Source of the DNA: Sutcliffiella horikoshii DSM 8719
GTDB taxonomy: Bacteria; Bacillota; Bacilli; Bacillales; Bacillaceae_I
Direction: 5' to 3'
NCBI GenBank assembly: GCA_001648575.1
Contig: LQXN01000066.1
Location: 333,122 to 397,121, forward strand
Length of the DNA stretch: 64,000 nt
In this document: positions 18,886 through 28,061 of the stretch, piece by piece
Numbering within the stretch: position 1 is the stretch's first letter
Layout of the letters: each line of letters opens with the position of its first letter
Position numbers and translations under genes: made by a program
The notes under the pieces: generated by a model
The model's input: the letters and a program-made list of their open reading frames with translations, nothing else
What the model was told of the DNA's origin: nothing
Databases searched by the model: none

Positions 18886-21800
18886 TTAGACATCTAGTTT
18901 TTCCGACTTTTTCAATCTTCTTTTTTCCTTATAAGCATCAAACAAATAATATACGACAGGTATTAAAAGCAATGTAATGATGGTAGCGAAACTTAACCCG
19001 AATACAATTACAATTGCCATCGGTTGTTGTATCTCCATTCCTTCTCCGAAGCCAAGTGTCAACGGAATCAACCCTAATATGGTAGTTAAAGCGGTCATGA
19101 AAATCGGTCTTAAACGAGTTGGCCCTGCAATTAGAATTGCTTCCCATGTTGTTTTACCGTCCCGCTTCATCATATTCACATAGTCTACAAACACGATGGC
19201 ATTGTTGACGACAATGCCTGTGAGTATGAGCATCCCAACGAGTGATCCGACACCAAGAGGCTGCGAGGTTACAAGAAGGCCGAATATGATTCCGATGATG
19301 GTTAAAGGTACTGCAAACATGATTATGAATGGATAGAAATAGGATTCAAACTGGCCGGCCATTACCATATAGACGAGTACAACGGCAAGTGCCAATGCAC
19401 CACCAAGCTTGAAGAAAGCGTCATTCATTTGCTCATCCTGTCCGCCGATGGTTATCTTATATTGATTGTTGGGGATGTAGATGTTTTCTTTCAACGTTTT
19501 TTCTACATCATCAATGACACTTCCTAGATCCCGGTTAACGATGTCTGCGTTTACGGTGATTTCCCGGTTTCGATTCGTCCGGGAGATTTGGCTTGGTCCC
19601 TGACCCCTTTCAATGGTTGCTACCGCTTGAAGAGGGATATTTTCACCAGTAGGTGTATTGATCAGAAGCTTTTCTAAATCTTCTATAGATGCCGTGTAAG
19701 TATCTTCAATGGTCAAGCGAATATCAAGTTCGGCCCCATCACGGGCCATCCTTGTGGCAACAAGCCCTTTGGTGGCACTTGAGACCGCTGAAGCAATTTG
19801 GCTGCTTCCAATACCGAATTGGCTAGCTTTCACCCTGTCGATATCTACAACGATTTCAGGATTGCCCTCTGTATAATTTGATGCTGGCTCCCGGATTCCT
19901 TCAATTTCAGATAAAAGGTCGACTGTATCATCTGCCAACGCTTTAAGAGTGGTTAGATCCGGTCCGGTGATACTTAATGAAACAGGGTTTTGAGAAAATC
20001 CTGAATCCCCTGAGGAGAGTCTAATCTCTGCTCCAGGTATATTTTCAAGCTTTTGCCTAACAACATCCCCGATCACTTTATCAGAGCGGCTCCGTTCCGT
20101 AACCGGTGTTAGAAGAATACTGTAGTTCGCACGGTTAGTTTGTGTTCCTGCAGAAACGGAGAAGTTGTCTGTTCCACCGACCGTTACAAAAGCAAGGTCA
20201 ATTTCAGAGATTTCTTCCAATCTTTCATCAATTTCTTCCATCACATCATACGTGGCATCAAGTGAAGCCCCATCTGGTAACCGTACGGTCATGGAAAGGA
20301 AACTTTGATCTTGCTGTGGCAGAAACTCTTTTCCGATAAAAGGAATACCGGCTAAGGATACCAGAAATAAAATGAAAATAGATGTTACGGTTTTCTTTGG
20401 GTTTCGCAATGCTTTTTCCAATATGGAACGGTACCAGTTTGTGAATCCTGTAAACCGTTCTTCAAAACGGGATGTACTAGTGTTTACTTTTAACAGAAGC
20501 GAAGAAAACAACGGTACGATGATCAAAGCTGTAAATAATGATGCAAGTAAAGAAAACGAAACAACCAGTGCCAGGGGCTTGAACAGTTGTGCGGCCAACC
20601 CATCCACAAATACAATAGGGAGGAAAACAATTACTGTTGTCAAAGTTGAAGCGATAATGGCAGGGCCGACCTCGCTTGTTCCTTCAATGGCTGCATCCTT
20701 CATGGAATAGCCTTTTTGCCGCAGCCGATAAATGTTTTCGAGAATGACGATCGCGTTATCCACCATCATTCCGATTCCGAGTGCAAGTCCACCTAAGGTC
20801 AATAGATTCAATGTCTGGCCACTGAAGTACATAAAGATGAATGTGGCAACAATGGAAACAGGAATCGAGAACAAAATGATTAAGGTACTGCGTATATTCC
20901 TTAAAAAGAAGAATAGAACCAGAGCGGCAAGCAAACTACCGACAATCATGTTGGTCGCCACTGCACGAATCGACTTTTCAATAAATTCACTTTGATCAAA
21001 AATAGGTTTGATTTCCACACCTGGAGGTAGTGTTTTCCTTATTTCCTCCAACTTATTCTCTATATCGTTGGCAACTGTCACGGTATTGCTACCGGACTGC
21101 TTCAAAATGGACATCCCGACAGCTGGGTCCCCGTTCAGATAACTTAACTGGGTAGTAGGTTGCAAAGTTTCTTTCACTTCACCGAGCTGGTCTAACTGGA
21201 TGACTCCTTTGGAAGTAGGAATGGGAAGTGTTTGAATATCAAGAATGGATTGATATTCCCCAGTGATCCTGATTGGAAGGTTTTGATTTTGATCTGTCAG
21301 GGATCCTCCTGGCAGGTTCAAGTTTTCAGATGCGATGATCTGTTGTAATTGATCAATTGAAATGTCAAAGGAAGACAGGGCGTTTGGATCTAATGTGATC
21401 CGGATTTCATTTTCAGCGCCGCCTTCCACCGAAATGGAGGCAATTCCGTCCACACTGCTTAATTGAGGTTCTATATCCTGTTCTGCCAATTGCTTGGCCT
21501 GGGTCATTTCTCCAGAAGGATCCGTTATGGCGAGCTGCACGATTGGAAGGTCACTTGGGTTAAAACGAAGTACCCGTGGCAAATTCGCACCAGGCGGCAA
21601 AAAGTCCCTGACAGAATCAATGCGCTCCCGCATATCCAAAGAGGCAAAGTCCATGTCCGTGCCCCAGGTAAAGGATACGAGGACAAGTGAACCTCCTGTG
21701 CGCGAAATGGATGTAACGGATTCTACATTTGGGAGGGTACTCATGGCATCCTCCAAAGGAGATGAGATAAGGTTCTCAATCTCCTCCGGGCCGGCCCCCT

Positions 21801-21954
21801 CATAAGTGGTGGTGACTGCTACAATGGGAAACGTCAGCTCCGGAAACAAATCGACCGGCATTCCGCGCATGCTGACGGCACCTAGAATTAACATAAGGAT
21901 GATTACCATTGACATGGCAATTGGTCGTAATACAGAAAGCTTCGCAATTTTCAT
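18886..21954 (-). CDS. RND-family efflux pump
   Basis: 1022-residue inner-membrane transporter of the AcrB/SwrC type. Seen: N-terminal helix, two large extracytoplasmic domains (about residues 35-330 and 550-840), and two blocks of membrane helices with the proton-relay region GGLALGIGMMVDNAIVILEN and the paired GMLILTGIVVNNAIVFVDY. Closest known Bacillus counterpart is SwrC/YerP, which exports surfactin and acts in swarming; substrate here is not known. Start 14 bases after the adaptor gene; a weak ribosome-binding site suggests coupling. Confidence 0.92.
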   Translation of the reverse strand: MKIAKLSVLRPIAMSMVIILMLILGAVSMRGMPVDLFPELTFPIVAVTTTYEGAGPEEIENLISSPLEDAMSTLPNVESVTSISRTGGSLVLVSFTWGTDMDFASLDMRERIDSVRDFLPPGANLPRVLRFNPSDLPIVQLAITDPSGEMTQAKQLAEQDIEPQLSSVDGIASISVEGGAENEIRITLDPNALSSFDISIDQLQQIIASENLNLPGGSLTDQNQNLPIRITGEYQSILDIQTLPIPTSKGVIQLDQLGEVKETLQPTTQLSYLNGDPAVGMSILKQSGSNTVTVANDIENKLEEIRKTLPPGVEIKPIFDQSEFIEKSIRAVATNMIVGSLLAALVLFFFLRNIRSTLIILFSIPVSIVATFIFMYFSGQTLNLLTLGGLALGIGMMVDNAIVILENIYRLRQKGYSMKDAAIEGTSEVGPAIIASTLTTVIVFLPIVFVDGLAAQLFKPLALVVSFSLLASLFTALIIVPLFSSLLLKVNTSTSRFEERFTGFTNWYRSILEKALRNPKKTVTSIFILFLVSLAGIPFIGKEFLPQQDQSFLSMTVRLPDGASLDATYDVMEEIDERLEEISEIDLAFVTVGGTDNFSVSAGTQTNRANYSILLTPVTERSRSDKVIGDVVRQKLENIPGAEIRLSSGDSGFSQNPVSLSITGPDLTTLKALADDTVDLLSEIEGIREPASNYTEGNPEIVVDIDRVKASQFGIGSSQIASAVSSATKGLVATRMARDGAELDIRLTIEDTYTASIEDLEKLLINTPTGENIPLQAVATIERGQGPSQISRTNRNREITVNADIVNRDLGSVIDDVEKTLKENIYIPNNQYKITIGGQDEQMNDAFFKLGGALALAVVLVYMVMAGQFESYFYPFIIMFAVPLTIIGIIFGLLVTSQPLGVGSLVGMLILTGIVVNNAIVFVDYVNMMKRDGKTTWEAILIAGPTRLRPIFMTALTTILGLIPLTLGFGEGMEIQQPMAIVIVFGLSFATIITLLLIPVVYYLFDAYKEKRRLKKSEKLDV

Positions 21955-21967
21955 TTATTAGGTTCAC

Positions 21968-23188
21968 TCACTTTTTTTGTTCTAAAATTTCGGCACCGTC
22001 TTTTAAGCGTTCTTTACCATTAACTGCTACTGTTTGTCCTTTTTTCAAGCCTTCGATAATCTGCATAAACTCATTATCTCTAAAACCAGTGGTGACATCC
22101 TGTCTAACTGCTTTGCCTTCTTCAATGACGTACACGTAAGGATTGGCTTCTTCATATAGGATGGCGTCCATAGGAACAACTGTCTGTGCTTCAAGGTTAT
22201 CAACTGCAACAAAAGCGGTTGCCCTCATTCCGCCTTTAATTTCTAGCTCTGTATTACTTACTGGAATGGTGACTGAAAACATATTCGTCTGTTGGTTGAC
22301 CGTCGGAGAAACAGTTTCAATTTTTGATTCATAAGAATCTGGCAATCCTTCAAACGAGACAGTCGCATCCAGCCCATCCTTCAGTTTACTTACTTGGTAA
22401 CTGTTCACTTGGAAGGTGGCAGCGATATTATCCAATTGAATTACCGTACCGATTGGAACATTGGGAGAAGCAATACCATCGGCAACCACATTCAACTCTG
22501 AAATGATTCCATCTATCGGACTAGTGATGGAGGTAGCTTCCGCCATCTGCTGGGCTTGTTTCAACCCTTGGCGCGCTTGGTTAAGCTGTGCTTCCATTTC
22601 CATCGTGTTAAATGTCGGCATTTGTTGGACCTGGCTGGCAGCGTTTGCTAGTTGTGCCTGCTTGACCATGACATCGACTGTACTTTGCACTAAGTCCAAT
22701 GAAGTAACGGCACCGGTATCCACACCATCCAAAAGAGCTTGAGATTTTTCTAAACTTTGGTTTAATTCTTCCTGTAACTTGGGTATATCAGAAAGAGAGG
22801 CCTGATTTTCAGCTGCCTGTTGCATTTCTTTCATTTTTGAAAGGGCATTTTCTAATTCTGTTACTGCACTTTGAGCCTGATTGACCTGCTCGGTTGCAGC
22901 CTCAGAATCCAAGGTGACAATCAAATCGCCCTTTTTTACTATATCACCAATTTTTACATGAACGGTTTCAACGGTAAGGGGGGAAGTAGTTAGGAGTGGT
23001 ACTTGTGTTTCCGGTACAGCTAGTCCGACCAGTTCAATGGTATTGCTAATGTTTTTTTCAGTAACTTCAGCCACTGTGACCGGGATTTTATTGGACTCTG
23101 TATTCTGGCTTGTAATCTCTTTCTGACTGCAAGCGGTTGAAAATAAAAGCACGAACATAGCTGGAAGCAGCCAATATTTTTTCAACAT
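21968..23188 (-). CDS. RND efflux adaptor lipoprotein (HlyD/MFP type)
   Basis: Membrane-fusion subunit working with the downstream pump. Seen: lipobox STAC (Cys20), a beta/lipoyl half-motif VKIGDIVKKGDLIVTL, a long alpha-helical hairpin rich in Gln/Ala (about residues 105-215), a second half-lipoyl ITSPIDGIISELNV, and a beta-barrel end. 406 residues. In a one-membrane cell it would bridge the pump and the wall. Ribosome-binding site GAGGTGAT. Confidence 0.9.
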   Translation of the reverse strand: MLKKYWLLPAMFVLLFSTACSQKEITSQNTESNKIPVTVAEVTEKNISNTIELVGLAVPETQVPLLTTSPLTVETVHVKIGDIVKKGDLIVTLDSEAATEQVNQAQSAVTELENALSKMKEMQQAAENQASLSDIPKLQEELNQSLEKSQALLDGVDTGAVTSLDLVQSTVDVMVKQAQLANAASQVQQMPTFNTMEMEAQLNQARQGLKQAQQMAEATSITSPIDGIISELNVVADGIASPNVPIGTVIQLDNIAATFQVNSYQVSKLKDGLDATVSFEGLPDSYESKIETVSPTVNQQTNMFSVTIPVSNTELEIKGGMRATAFVAVDNLEAQTVVPMDAILYEEANPYVYVIEEGKAVRQDVTTGFRDNEFMQIIEGLKKGQTVAVNGKERLKDGAEILEQKK

Positions 23189-23245
23189 CTATCACCTCAT
23201 ACTTATCTTGTCTAATTATAAAACTAACATGTATTACAAACCCTT

Positions 23246-23288
23246 ACAATTACTAACTATCGAACGGTATTCGAAAGAGTGTAATTGT
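23246..23288. promoter_or_regulatory. Nested inverted repeats, candidate operator of the efflux operon
   Basis: Outer repeat ACAATTAC (23246-23253) / GTAATTGT (23281-23288) encloses inner TCGAA-N5-TTCGA (23260-23274). It lies 58-100 bases upstream of the adaptor start. No regulator gene is next to it; the operator role is inferred. Confidence 0.4.
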
Positions 23289-23419
23289 TACCACTTTGTG
23301 AACATTAAAAAAAGAATGAGAACTAATTTCATTTATATGAAACCTTCATGGACAACCAAACGTCTGTATATATGTAACCCAAGAAATAAGATGAATTATT
23401 TAAGTGGTCTATTATACCC

Positions 23420-23550
23420 CCTGTAGATTGAAGTGGAGGGTGTGAGACTCCTGCGGGGGAGTAACGGTTGGTTGAGACCCCACAGGCGAAGCCGAGGAGG
23501 CTCAAACACCGTCCCGCGGAAAGCGAACACCCCGAACGGAAATCTACAGG
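23420..23550. repeat. Dispersed GC-rich element, full copy upstream of spx
   Basis: 131 bp with terminal inverted repeats CCTGTAGATT / AATCTACAGG. The inner sequence (GAGACTCCTGCGGGGGAG, GAGACCCCACAGG, GAGGAGGCTCAAAC, CCCGCGGAAAGCGAAC) aligns with the copy at 8590. The terminal repeats differ from the other copies but still match each other, so arms have co-varied. Confidence 0.8.
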
Positions 23551-23600
23551 CGTTAAAGCAGTTAAGAAAGATGAAAATTTGAACATGCTGTGACAACTTG

Positions 23601-23648
23601 TCCGACTTTTAAAATACTATACCTTTTTAGTCGGAAATCGTGTATAAT
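23601..23648 (+). promoter_or_regulatory. spx promoter with an overlapping inverted repeat
   Basis: TATAAT at 23643-23648 is the best -10. The -35 zone falls inside an inverted repeat TCCGACT (23601-23607) / AGTCGGA (23629-23635). B. subtilis spx is repressed by PerR and YodB; this repeat is not an obvious match to either and is offered as a candidate operator. Confidence 0.45.
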
Positions 23649-23761
23649 AAACAATAGATATTACTTCTTTAGAGTAATTTCAAATTGAGAGCGATTCACA
23701 ATTAGAAACGTTCAGCATGTTCTTTTCGAATAATACTAGATAAAAAAGGAGAGGAAAGTTC

Positions 23762-24160
23762 ATGGTAACCCTATATACATCTCCAAGTTGTACTTCTTGT
23801 CGTAAAGCAAAAAATTGGTTAGAAGAACATAACATTCCATATACAGAAAGAAATATTTTCTCAGAATCCTTATCTATCGATGAGATCAAGGAAATCTTAC
23901 GAATGACGGAAGACGGAACAGATGAGATCATTTCCACTAGATCTAAAATCTTCCAAAAACTGAATATAAATGTAGAAGCAATGCCGCTTCAAGAATTATA
24001 TTCTGTCATCAAAGAACACCCGGGTCTGTTGAGAAGACCAATCATCATAGATGAAAAACGACTTCAAGTAGGGTACAACGAAGATGAAATACGCCGCTTC
24101 TTACCAAGAAAAGTAAGAACGTTCCAATTAAGAGAAGCACAACGATTAGTAAACAGCTAA
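23762..24160 (+). CDS. spx: Transcriptional regulator Spx
   Basis: ArsC-fold regulator that binds the RNA polymerase alpha C-terminal domain and drives the disulfide/thiol stress response. Seen: the redox switch C10-T-S-C13 ([11 protein letters not shown]), the ArsC-like core, [31 protein letters not shown] (residues 89-119), and length 132 residues. Its degradation needs ClpXP with the adaptor SpxH, encoded at 32031, and MecA (25505) also recognises Spx, so all three lie within 9 kb. Ribosome-binding site AAAGGAGAGG. Confidence 0.97.
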   Translation: MVTLYTSPSCTSCRKAKNWLEEHNIPYTERNIFSESLSIDEIKEILRMTEDGTDEIISTRSKIFQKLNINVEAMPLQELYSVIKEHPGLLRRPIIIDEKRLQVGYNEDEIRRFLPRKVRTFQLREAQRLVNS

Positions 24161-24163
24161 TAT

Positions 24164-24201
24164 AAAAAACTTCTGCATGCATTCCATGCAGAAGTTTTTT
24201 T
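24164..24201. terminator. Bidirectional terminator between spx and the TerC gene
   Basis: AAAAAACTTCTGCATG / CATGCAGAAGTTTTTT stem with T runs on both strands. Confidence 0.9.
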
Positions 24202-24229
24202 ATCCTGAATCATAATTCGGCAAAAACTT

Positions 24230-24892
24230 TCAGCGCATTTTAAAAAGCTTTCTCTTATGCACCAAAGTAAAAAATAAAACACATAATATCAGTATAAATG
24301 GAAAAAACATATGCCAGTCACCAGTTGGAAGCATAACAGCAACACGAGGTTCACTGATAATCATCTTACCGGCAGTATAGCATAGGATGCTTGCTCCAAA
24401 ATAAATAATTATAGGATATTTCTCCATTGCCACTAATATAATCTTACTCCCCCATATAATTATTGGAATGGAAAATACCAAGCCAATGATCACCAAATAA
24501 AAATTACCGTGTGCAGCACCAGCTACAGCCATGACATTATCTATTCCCATCACAATATCGGCGACCACGATAGTCTTAATGGCGACTGCAAGGGAACTGC
24601 TGCCCTTTATAAGCTTTTCTTCCCCATGGTCGATAATAAGTTGTACAGCTATATAGATTAACAATACTCCACCGACAAATTGGAGAAATGGAATTGCCAA
24701 AAGATAGACTGCACCAACAGTAAGAATGATCCTGCAAAAAATAGCCAACAATGTTCCGATAATTATTGCTTTGTTCCGGTAGCGTTCGGGAAGGTTTCTG
24801 CATGCTAATGCTATGACAATAGCGTTATCTCCACCGAGTACAATATCAATGCCTATTATGATAAGAATGGAAGTAATCAGTTCCAGCTCCAC
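24230..24892 (-). CDS. yjbE: TerC-family membrane protein (YjbE)
   Basis: 220-residue integral membrane protein with about seven helices. Seen: the TerC motif GGDNAIVIALACR near residues 20-32 and a second acidic motif DIVMGIDNVMAVAG near 111-124; such Asp/Asn pairs in membrane helices are linked to metal, often manganese, export. Matches the position of B. subtilis yjbE after spx. Start is GTG 24892 with an AAGGGG ribosome-binding site. I saw no manganese riboswitch in its leader. Confidence 0.88.
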   Translation of the reverse strand: MELELITSILIIIGIDIVLGGDNAIVIALACRNLPERYRNKAIIIGTLLAIFCRIILTVGAVYLLAIPFLQFVGGVLLIYIAVQLIIDHGEEKLIKGSSSLAVAIKTIVVADIVMGIDNVMAVAGAAHGNFYLVIIGLVFSIPIIIWGSKIILVAMEKYPIIIYFGASILCYTAGKMIISEPRVAVMLPTGDWHMFFPFILILCVLFFTLVHKRKLFKMR

Positions 24893-24949
24893 TATATCGC
24901 CCCTTCTTGTCCCAGTCCTATATAAATATAGTGGTGTAGGAGGGATAAT

Positions 24950-24994
24950 ATGACTGTTTTATCCGTTAAGGATGGCAGAGTGATTTTCGTATAG
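24950..24994 (+). CDS. Fourteen-codon micro-frame with strong ribosome-binding site
   Basis: ATG preceded by AGGAGGGATAAT opens a frame encoding MTVLSVKDGRVIFV and then TAG. The ribosome-binding site is far better than chance, but nothing follows in frame, so it may be a leader peptide or the stump of a lost gene. Confidence 0.25.
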   Translation: MTVLSVKDGRVIFV

Positions 24995-25106
24995 GTGCAT
25001 GTATATGATACATTCGAATGCCATTATAAGATCTGTGGTTTTGCAAGGTTAGGCATTTTAACGATTTTTGAAATTGTGAGCATTTTTGTTTCCATTCTTC
25101 CTTTTT

Positions 25107-25135
25107 TTATCATAAAATAACAGTACAAGTATAAT
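25107..25135 (+). promoter_or_regulatory. Candidate vegetative promoter upstream of mecA
   Basis: TTATCA (25107-25112), 17-base spacer, TATAAT (25130-25135). It would give mecA a long leader. Confidence 0.55.
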
Positions 25136-25504
25136 TCTTTGTAGTACAATGTGCTTTATCTATGCTGCGGTCATGGTACAGCTTAGTAGGCTGGGTACTT
25201 GAGGTCATAAATTGTCTCTAACCGGGATGCACACTATCTATGTTTTTTGCTTAATGGACCGGAACCAACCGCATTCGCTTTTCTTTTTGCATAGAATTCA
25301 GGTTTACTCACTATGCTAAATGGATAAATTGAAACAATAAGGTATAAGAAAATTTGTGGAGGGTCCCTTCCAAGGAAAGACGGAGGAAAATGAGGAGCGG
25401 ACAATAAGAGACTGACATATCTCATGGAAGAAATTCCCCATTGTGAGGTTTGTTCGAAAAAGAGCACGCTAATCATTTACCTATTCAGAAGGGAGTTGTT
25501 AAGA

Positions 25505-26197
25505 ATGGAAATCGAACGAATTAATGATCATACAGTTAAGTTTTACATTTCGTACGGTGATATAGAAGAACGAGGATTTGACAGAGAAGAAATTTGGTAT
25601 AACCGTGAACGCAGTGAAGAATTATTCTGGGAAATGATGGATGAAGCGCACGATGAAGAAGATTTCATGGTGGAAGGACCATTATGGATCCAAGTTCAAG
25701 CGCTTGATAAAGGTTTGGAAGTCATTGTGACAAGGGCCCAGCTCTCAAAGGACGGTAAAAACTTTGAAGTTCCGGTGTCAGAAGATAAGCGTATTGATAT
25801 TCCGGTCGATGAAAGAATCGAAGCACTTTTAGACCAGCATTTCAATTCCTCTGCTAAAGCGGATGAAGCGAAAGAAGATAAAGCCGATGAGGAAAAAGAT
25901 CTTCTGCAGTTCATGGTACGTTTCAAAGATTTGGAGTATATCATTTCTGCCAGTCATCGATTACAACACTTGGAAAATCTCAGCAACCATCTGTACTTTT
26001 ATGAGAAGAATTATTATCTCTATGTTGATTTTTCAAGTGAACATTATACGGATGAGGAAATTGATAATGTGTTAAGTGTTTTACTCGAATTTGGGGAAGA
26101 ATCGACCATCTCCATTCACCGTCTGCAAGAATATGGATCAGAAGTAGCCAAGGATGACGCTATGAAGGAAATGACAAAACACTTTCCGCTAAGATAA
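25505..26197 (+). CDS. mecA: Adaptor protein MecA
   Basis: Adaptor that delivers ComK, ComS and Spx to the ClpCP protease. Seen: N-terminal substrate-binding domain MEIERINDHTVKFYISYGDIEERGF, an acidic linker (SSAKADEAKEDKADEEKD, about residues 115-132), and the C-terminal ClpC-binding domain ending HRLQEYGSEVAKDDAMKEM. 230 residues, slightly longer than B. subtilis MecA because of the linker. I start at 25505, where AGAAGGGAG lies upstream and homology begins; an in-frame ATG at 25424 has no ribosome-binding site. Confidence 0.95.
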   Translation: MEIERINDHTVKFYISYGDIEERGFDREEIWYNRERSEELFWEMMDEAHDEEDFMVEGPLWIQVQALDKGLEVIVTRAQLSKDGKNFEVPVSEDKRIDIPVDERIEALLDQHFNSSAKADEAKEDKADEEKDLLQFMVRFKDLEYIISASHRLQHLENLSNHLYFYEKNYYLYVDFSSEHYTDEEIDNVLSVLLEFGEESTISIHRLQEYGSEVAKDDAMKEMTKHFPLR

Positions 26198-26203
26198 TGG
26201 GAG

Positions 26204-26236
26204 ACCGATTTCAAGAAGTTGAAATCGGTTTTTTTC
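26204..26236 (+). terminator. Terminator of mecA
   Basis: ACCGATTTCA / TGAAATCGGT stem followed by seven T residues. Confidence 0.9.
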
Positions 26237-26298
26237 AAATTTAAGATACTATATATGAACTGAGCACTTTTGCTTTTGGATGAGGAGATGAGATTCTT

Positions 26299-27810
26299 TT
26301 GAAAAACACCGTTAGGGTTATTGTATTTATTTTAGTCATCGGGGCGATTTTATTCGCCACTCAAGGTCTTTGGGAAGGATGGCTACTAGGATCCATTTCC
26401 GTATTTTTTACCATCTCCGTTGTTTTTATCGCTTTCTTAATCTCTCTGGAAAACCGGCATCCGACTAGAACATTAACATGGTTGGTTGTACTTGGGAGTT
26501 TCCCCGTCCTTGGTTTCTTCTTTTACTTGATCTTTGGCAGGAATGTAAGGAAACGTAGACTGTTTCAAAGAAAAGCATTACTAGATAAAGAAGTGTTAGA
26601 AGAGGTGGAAGGAACAAGAGAATATTCTGAGGAAGACATGAGACTGCTTGATGAAAGTAAAAATGGCATGTTTCAACTTTCCCATAATATTGGCAGGAGT
26701 CCCATATCCTTTCGTACTGAAACGCTGGTACTGACAAACGGAAATCAGACATTCACCAGAATATTAGAGGAAATCAGTAAAGCGAAGCACCATATTCATT
26801 TTGAATATTATATTGTCCGAGACGATGAGATTGGTACACAAATCAAGGATTTATTGATTGAAAAAGCCAAAAGCGGTGTACAAGTCAGGTTTTTATTTGA
26901 TGCAGTGGGAAGCTTCCAGTTGGGAAGTAAATACATAAAAGATCTTCGTGCGGCAGGAGTTGAGATCATCTCATTCTCTCCTGTAAGAATACCTGTGTTC
27001 AATAATAAAATTAACTTCCGTAATCACCGGAAAATCATTGTTGTGGATGGAGAGGTCGGATTTGTAGGCGGTCTGAACATAGGTGATGAATACCTTGGGC
27101 GTGACGAATATTTCGGATTTTGGAGGGATACCCACCTTTATGTTAGAGGGGAAGCGGTCAGGACCCTCCAGCTTATCTTTCTCCAGGATTGGTATTATGC
27201 GACAGATGAATCACTTCTCACTCCAAGCTATCTGACACCGACTCCCTTAGACGAGAAAAAATATGGCGGCGTACAGATGATAGCTGGAGGGCCGGATCAG
27301 GAATGGGAAGTCATAAAAAGCTTATATTTTTCGATGATTACCTCTGCAAGGGAATCTATATGGATCGCATCCCCTTATTTTGTCCCGGATGATGATATCT
27401 TTACCGCTCTGAAAGTAGCAGCGCTTAGTGGACTGGATGTAAGGCTGCTGGTCCCTAAAAGGCCGGACAAGCGAATAGTATATTATGCTTCCAGGTCATA
27501 TTTTCCCGAAATGATGGAAGCAGGGGTAAAGATATATCAATATGAAAAAGGGTTCTTGCACAGCAAGGTGGTTGTTGTGGATGACCAGGTCGCTTCCATA
27601 GGGACAGCCAATATGGATATGAGAAGCTTCCATTTGAATTTTGAGGTGAATGCATTCCTTTATAACACGGACAGTGTCCAAACACTTGCGGAAGATTTTA
27701 AGCAAGACCTTCATGATGCCAAACCGATTGCGAAAGAAGTATTTGCCAATCGTCCATTTTATCAGAAGGTGTTTGAGTCCTTGGCTAGATTGGCATCACC
27801 ACTTCTATAG
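26299..27810 (+). CDS. cls: Cardiolipin synthase
   Basis: Phospholipase D-superfamily enzyme that joins two phosphatidylglycerols to cardiolipin. Seen: two N-terminal membrane helices (residues 5-52), a first HKD motif NHRKIIVVDG with GGLNIGDEY near residue 240, a second HSKVVVVDD with GTANMDMRS near 419, and length 503 residues. Both catalytic motifs are intact. Start is TTG with a GAGGAGA ribosome-binding site. In B. subtilis mecA is followed by coiA, so this gene is an insertion or lineage-specific retention. Confidence 0.94.
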   Translation: MKNTVRVIVFILVIGAILFATQGLWEGWLLGSISVFFTISVVFIAFLISLENRHPTRTLTWLVVLGSFPVLGFFFYLIFGRNVRKRRLFQRKALLDKEVLEEVEGTREYSEEDMRLLDESKNGMFQLSHNIGRSPISFRTETLVLTNGNQTFTRILEEISKAKHHIHFEYYIVRDDEIGTQIKDLLIEKAKSGVQVRFLFDAVGSFQLGSKYIKDLRAAGVEIISFSPVRIPVFNNKINFRNHRKIIVVDGEVGFVGGLNIGDEYLGRDEYFGFWRDTHLYVRGEAVRTLQLIFLQDWYYATDESLLTPSYLTPTPLDEKKYGGVQMIAGGPDQEWEVIKSLYFSMITSARESIWIASPYFVPDDDIFTALKVAALSGLDVRLLVPKRPDKRIVYYASRSYFPEMMEAGVKIYQYEKGFLHSKVVVVDDQVASIGTANMDMRSFHLNFEVNAFLYNTDSVQTLAEDFKQDLHDAKPIAKEVFANRPFYQKVFESLARLASPLL

Positions 27811-27829
27811 GATATATGCTTGACGAAGT

Positions 27830-27853
27830 AAATTGCCGTATAACCGGCAATTT
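27830..27853. repeat. First copy of a duplicated terminator palindrome
   Basis: AAATTGCCG-TATAAC-CGGCAATTT. Differs from the copy at 28062 at two of 24 bases. No T run follows, so it is probably not a functional terminator on the plus strand. Confidence 0.75.
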
Positions 27854-27890
27854 CAGTGTGAAGATAAAGCTTAGAATATTGATATTCTTT

Positions 27891-28015
27891 AGTTGATCGC
27901 AGTGGAAGGAGCGAAGACTCCTGCGGGAGGAAGGGACAGGTAAGACCCCGCAACGGAGTGAGGAGGCTTACGGACCGCCCGCTGGAAAGCGAAGCTCCTG
28001 GAACGAAGATCAACT
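27891..28015. repeat. Dispersed GC-rich element, full copy between cls and coiA
   Basis: 125 bp with terminal inverted repeats AGTTGATC / GATCAACT. Inner sequence GGAGCGAAGACTCCTGCGGG and GGCTTACGGACCGCCCGCTG. Lies between the two copies of the terminator palindrome. The whole 27811-28173 gap contains only these repeats and the coiA leader. Confidence 0.8.
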
Positions 28016-28061
28016 GTTCCAACAGATAACTTAACTAATTTTTAGTTTGTAAACAGTTCTG

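Larger units (their letters stand above)
23189..23761. other. Intergenic region between the efflux operon and spx
   Basis: 573 bases without a gene. It holds the candidate efflux operator (23246-23288), a full dispersed repeat (23420-23550), an inverted repeat (23601-23635) and the spx promoter (-10 at 23643). Confidence 0.7.
24893..25504. other. Long intergenic region between TerC and mecA
   Basis: 612 bases without a recognised gene. It contains a 14-codon frame with a strong ribosome-binding site (24950-24994) and a vegetative promoter at 25107-25135. The transcript from that promoter would have an untranslated leader of about 360 bases before mecA. No riboswitch class was recognised in it. 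Confidence 0.6.

Noticed and set aside
24893..25000. Manganese (yybP-ykoY) riboswitch ahead of the TerC gene
   Set aside because: Looked for because TerC genes often have one; the conserved core sequences are absent from the leader.
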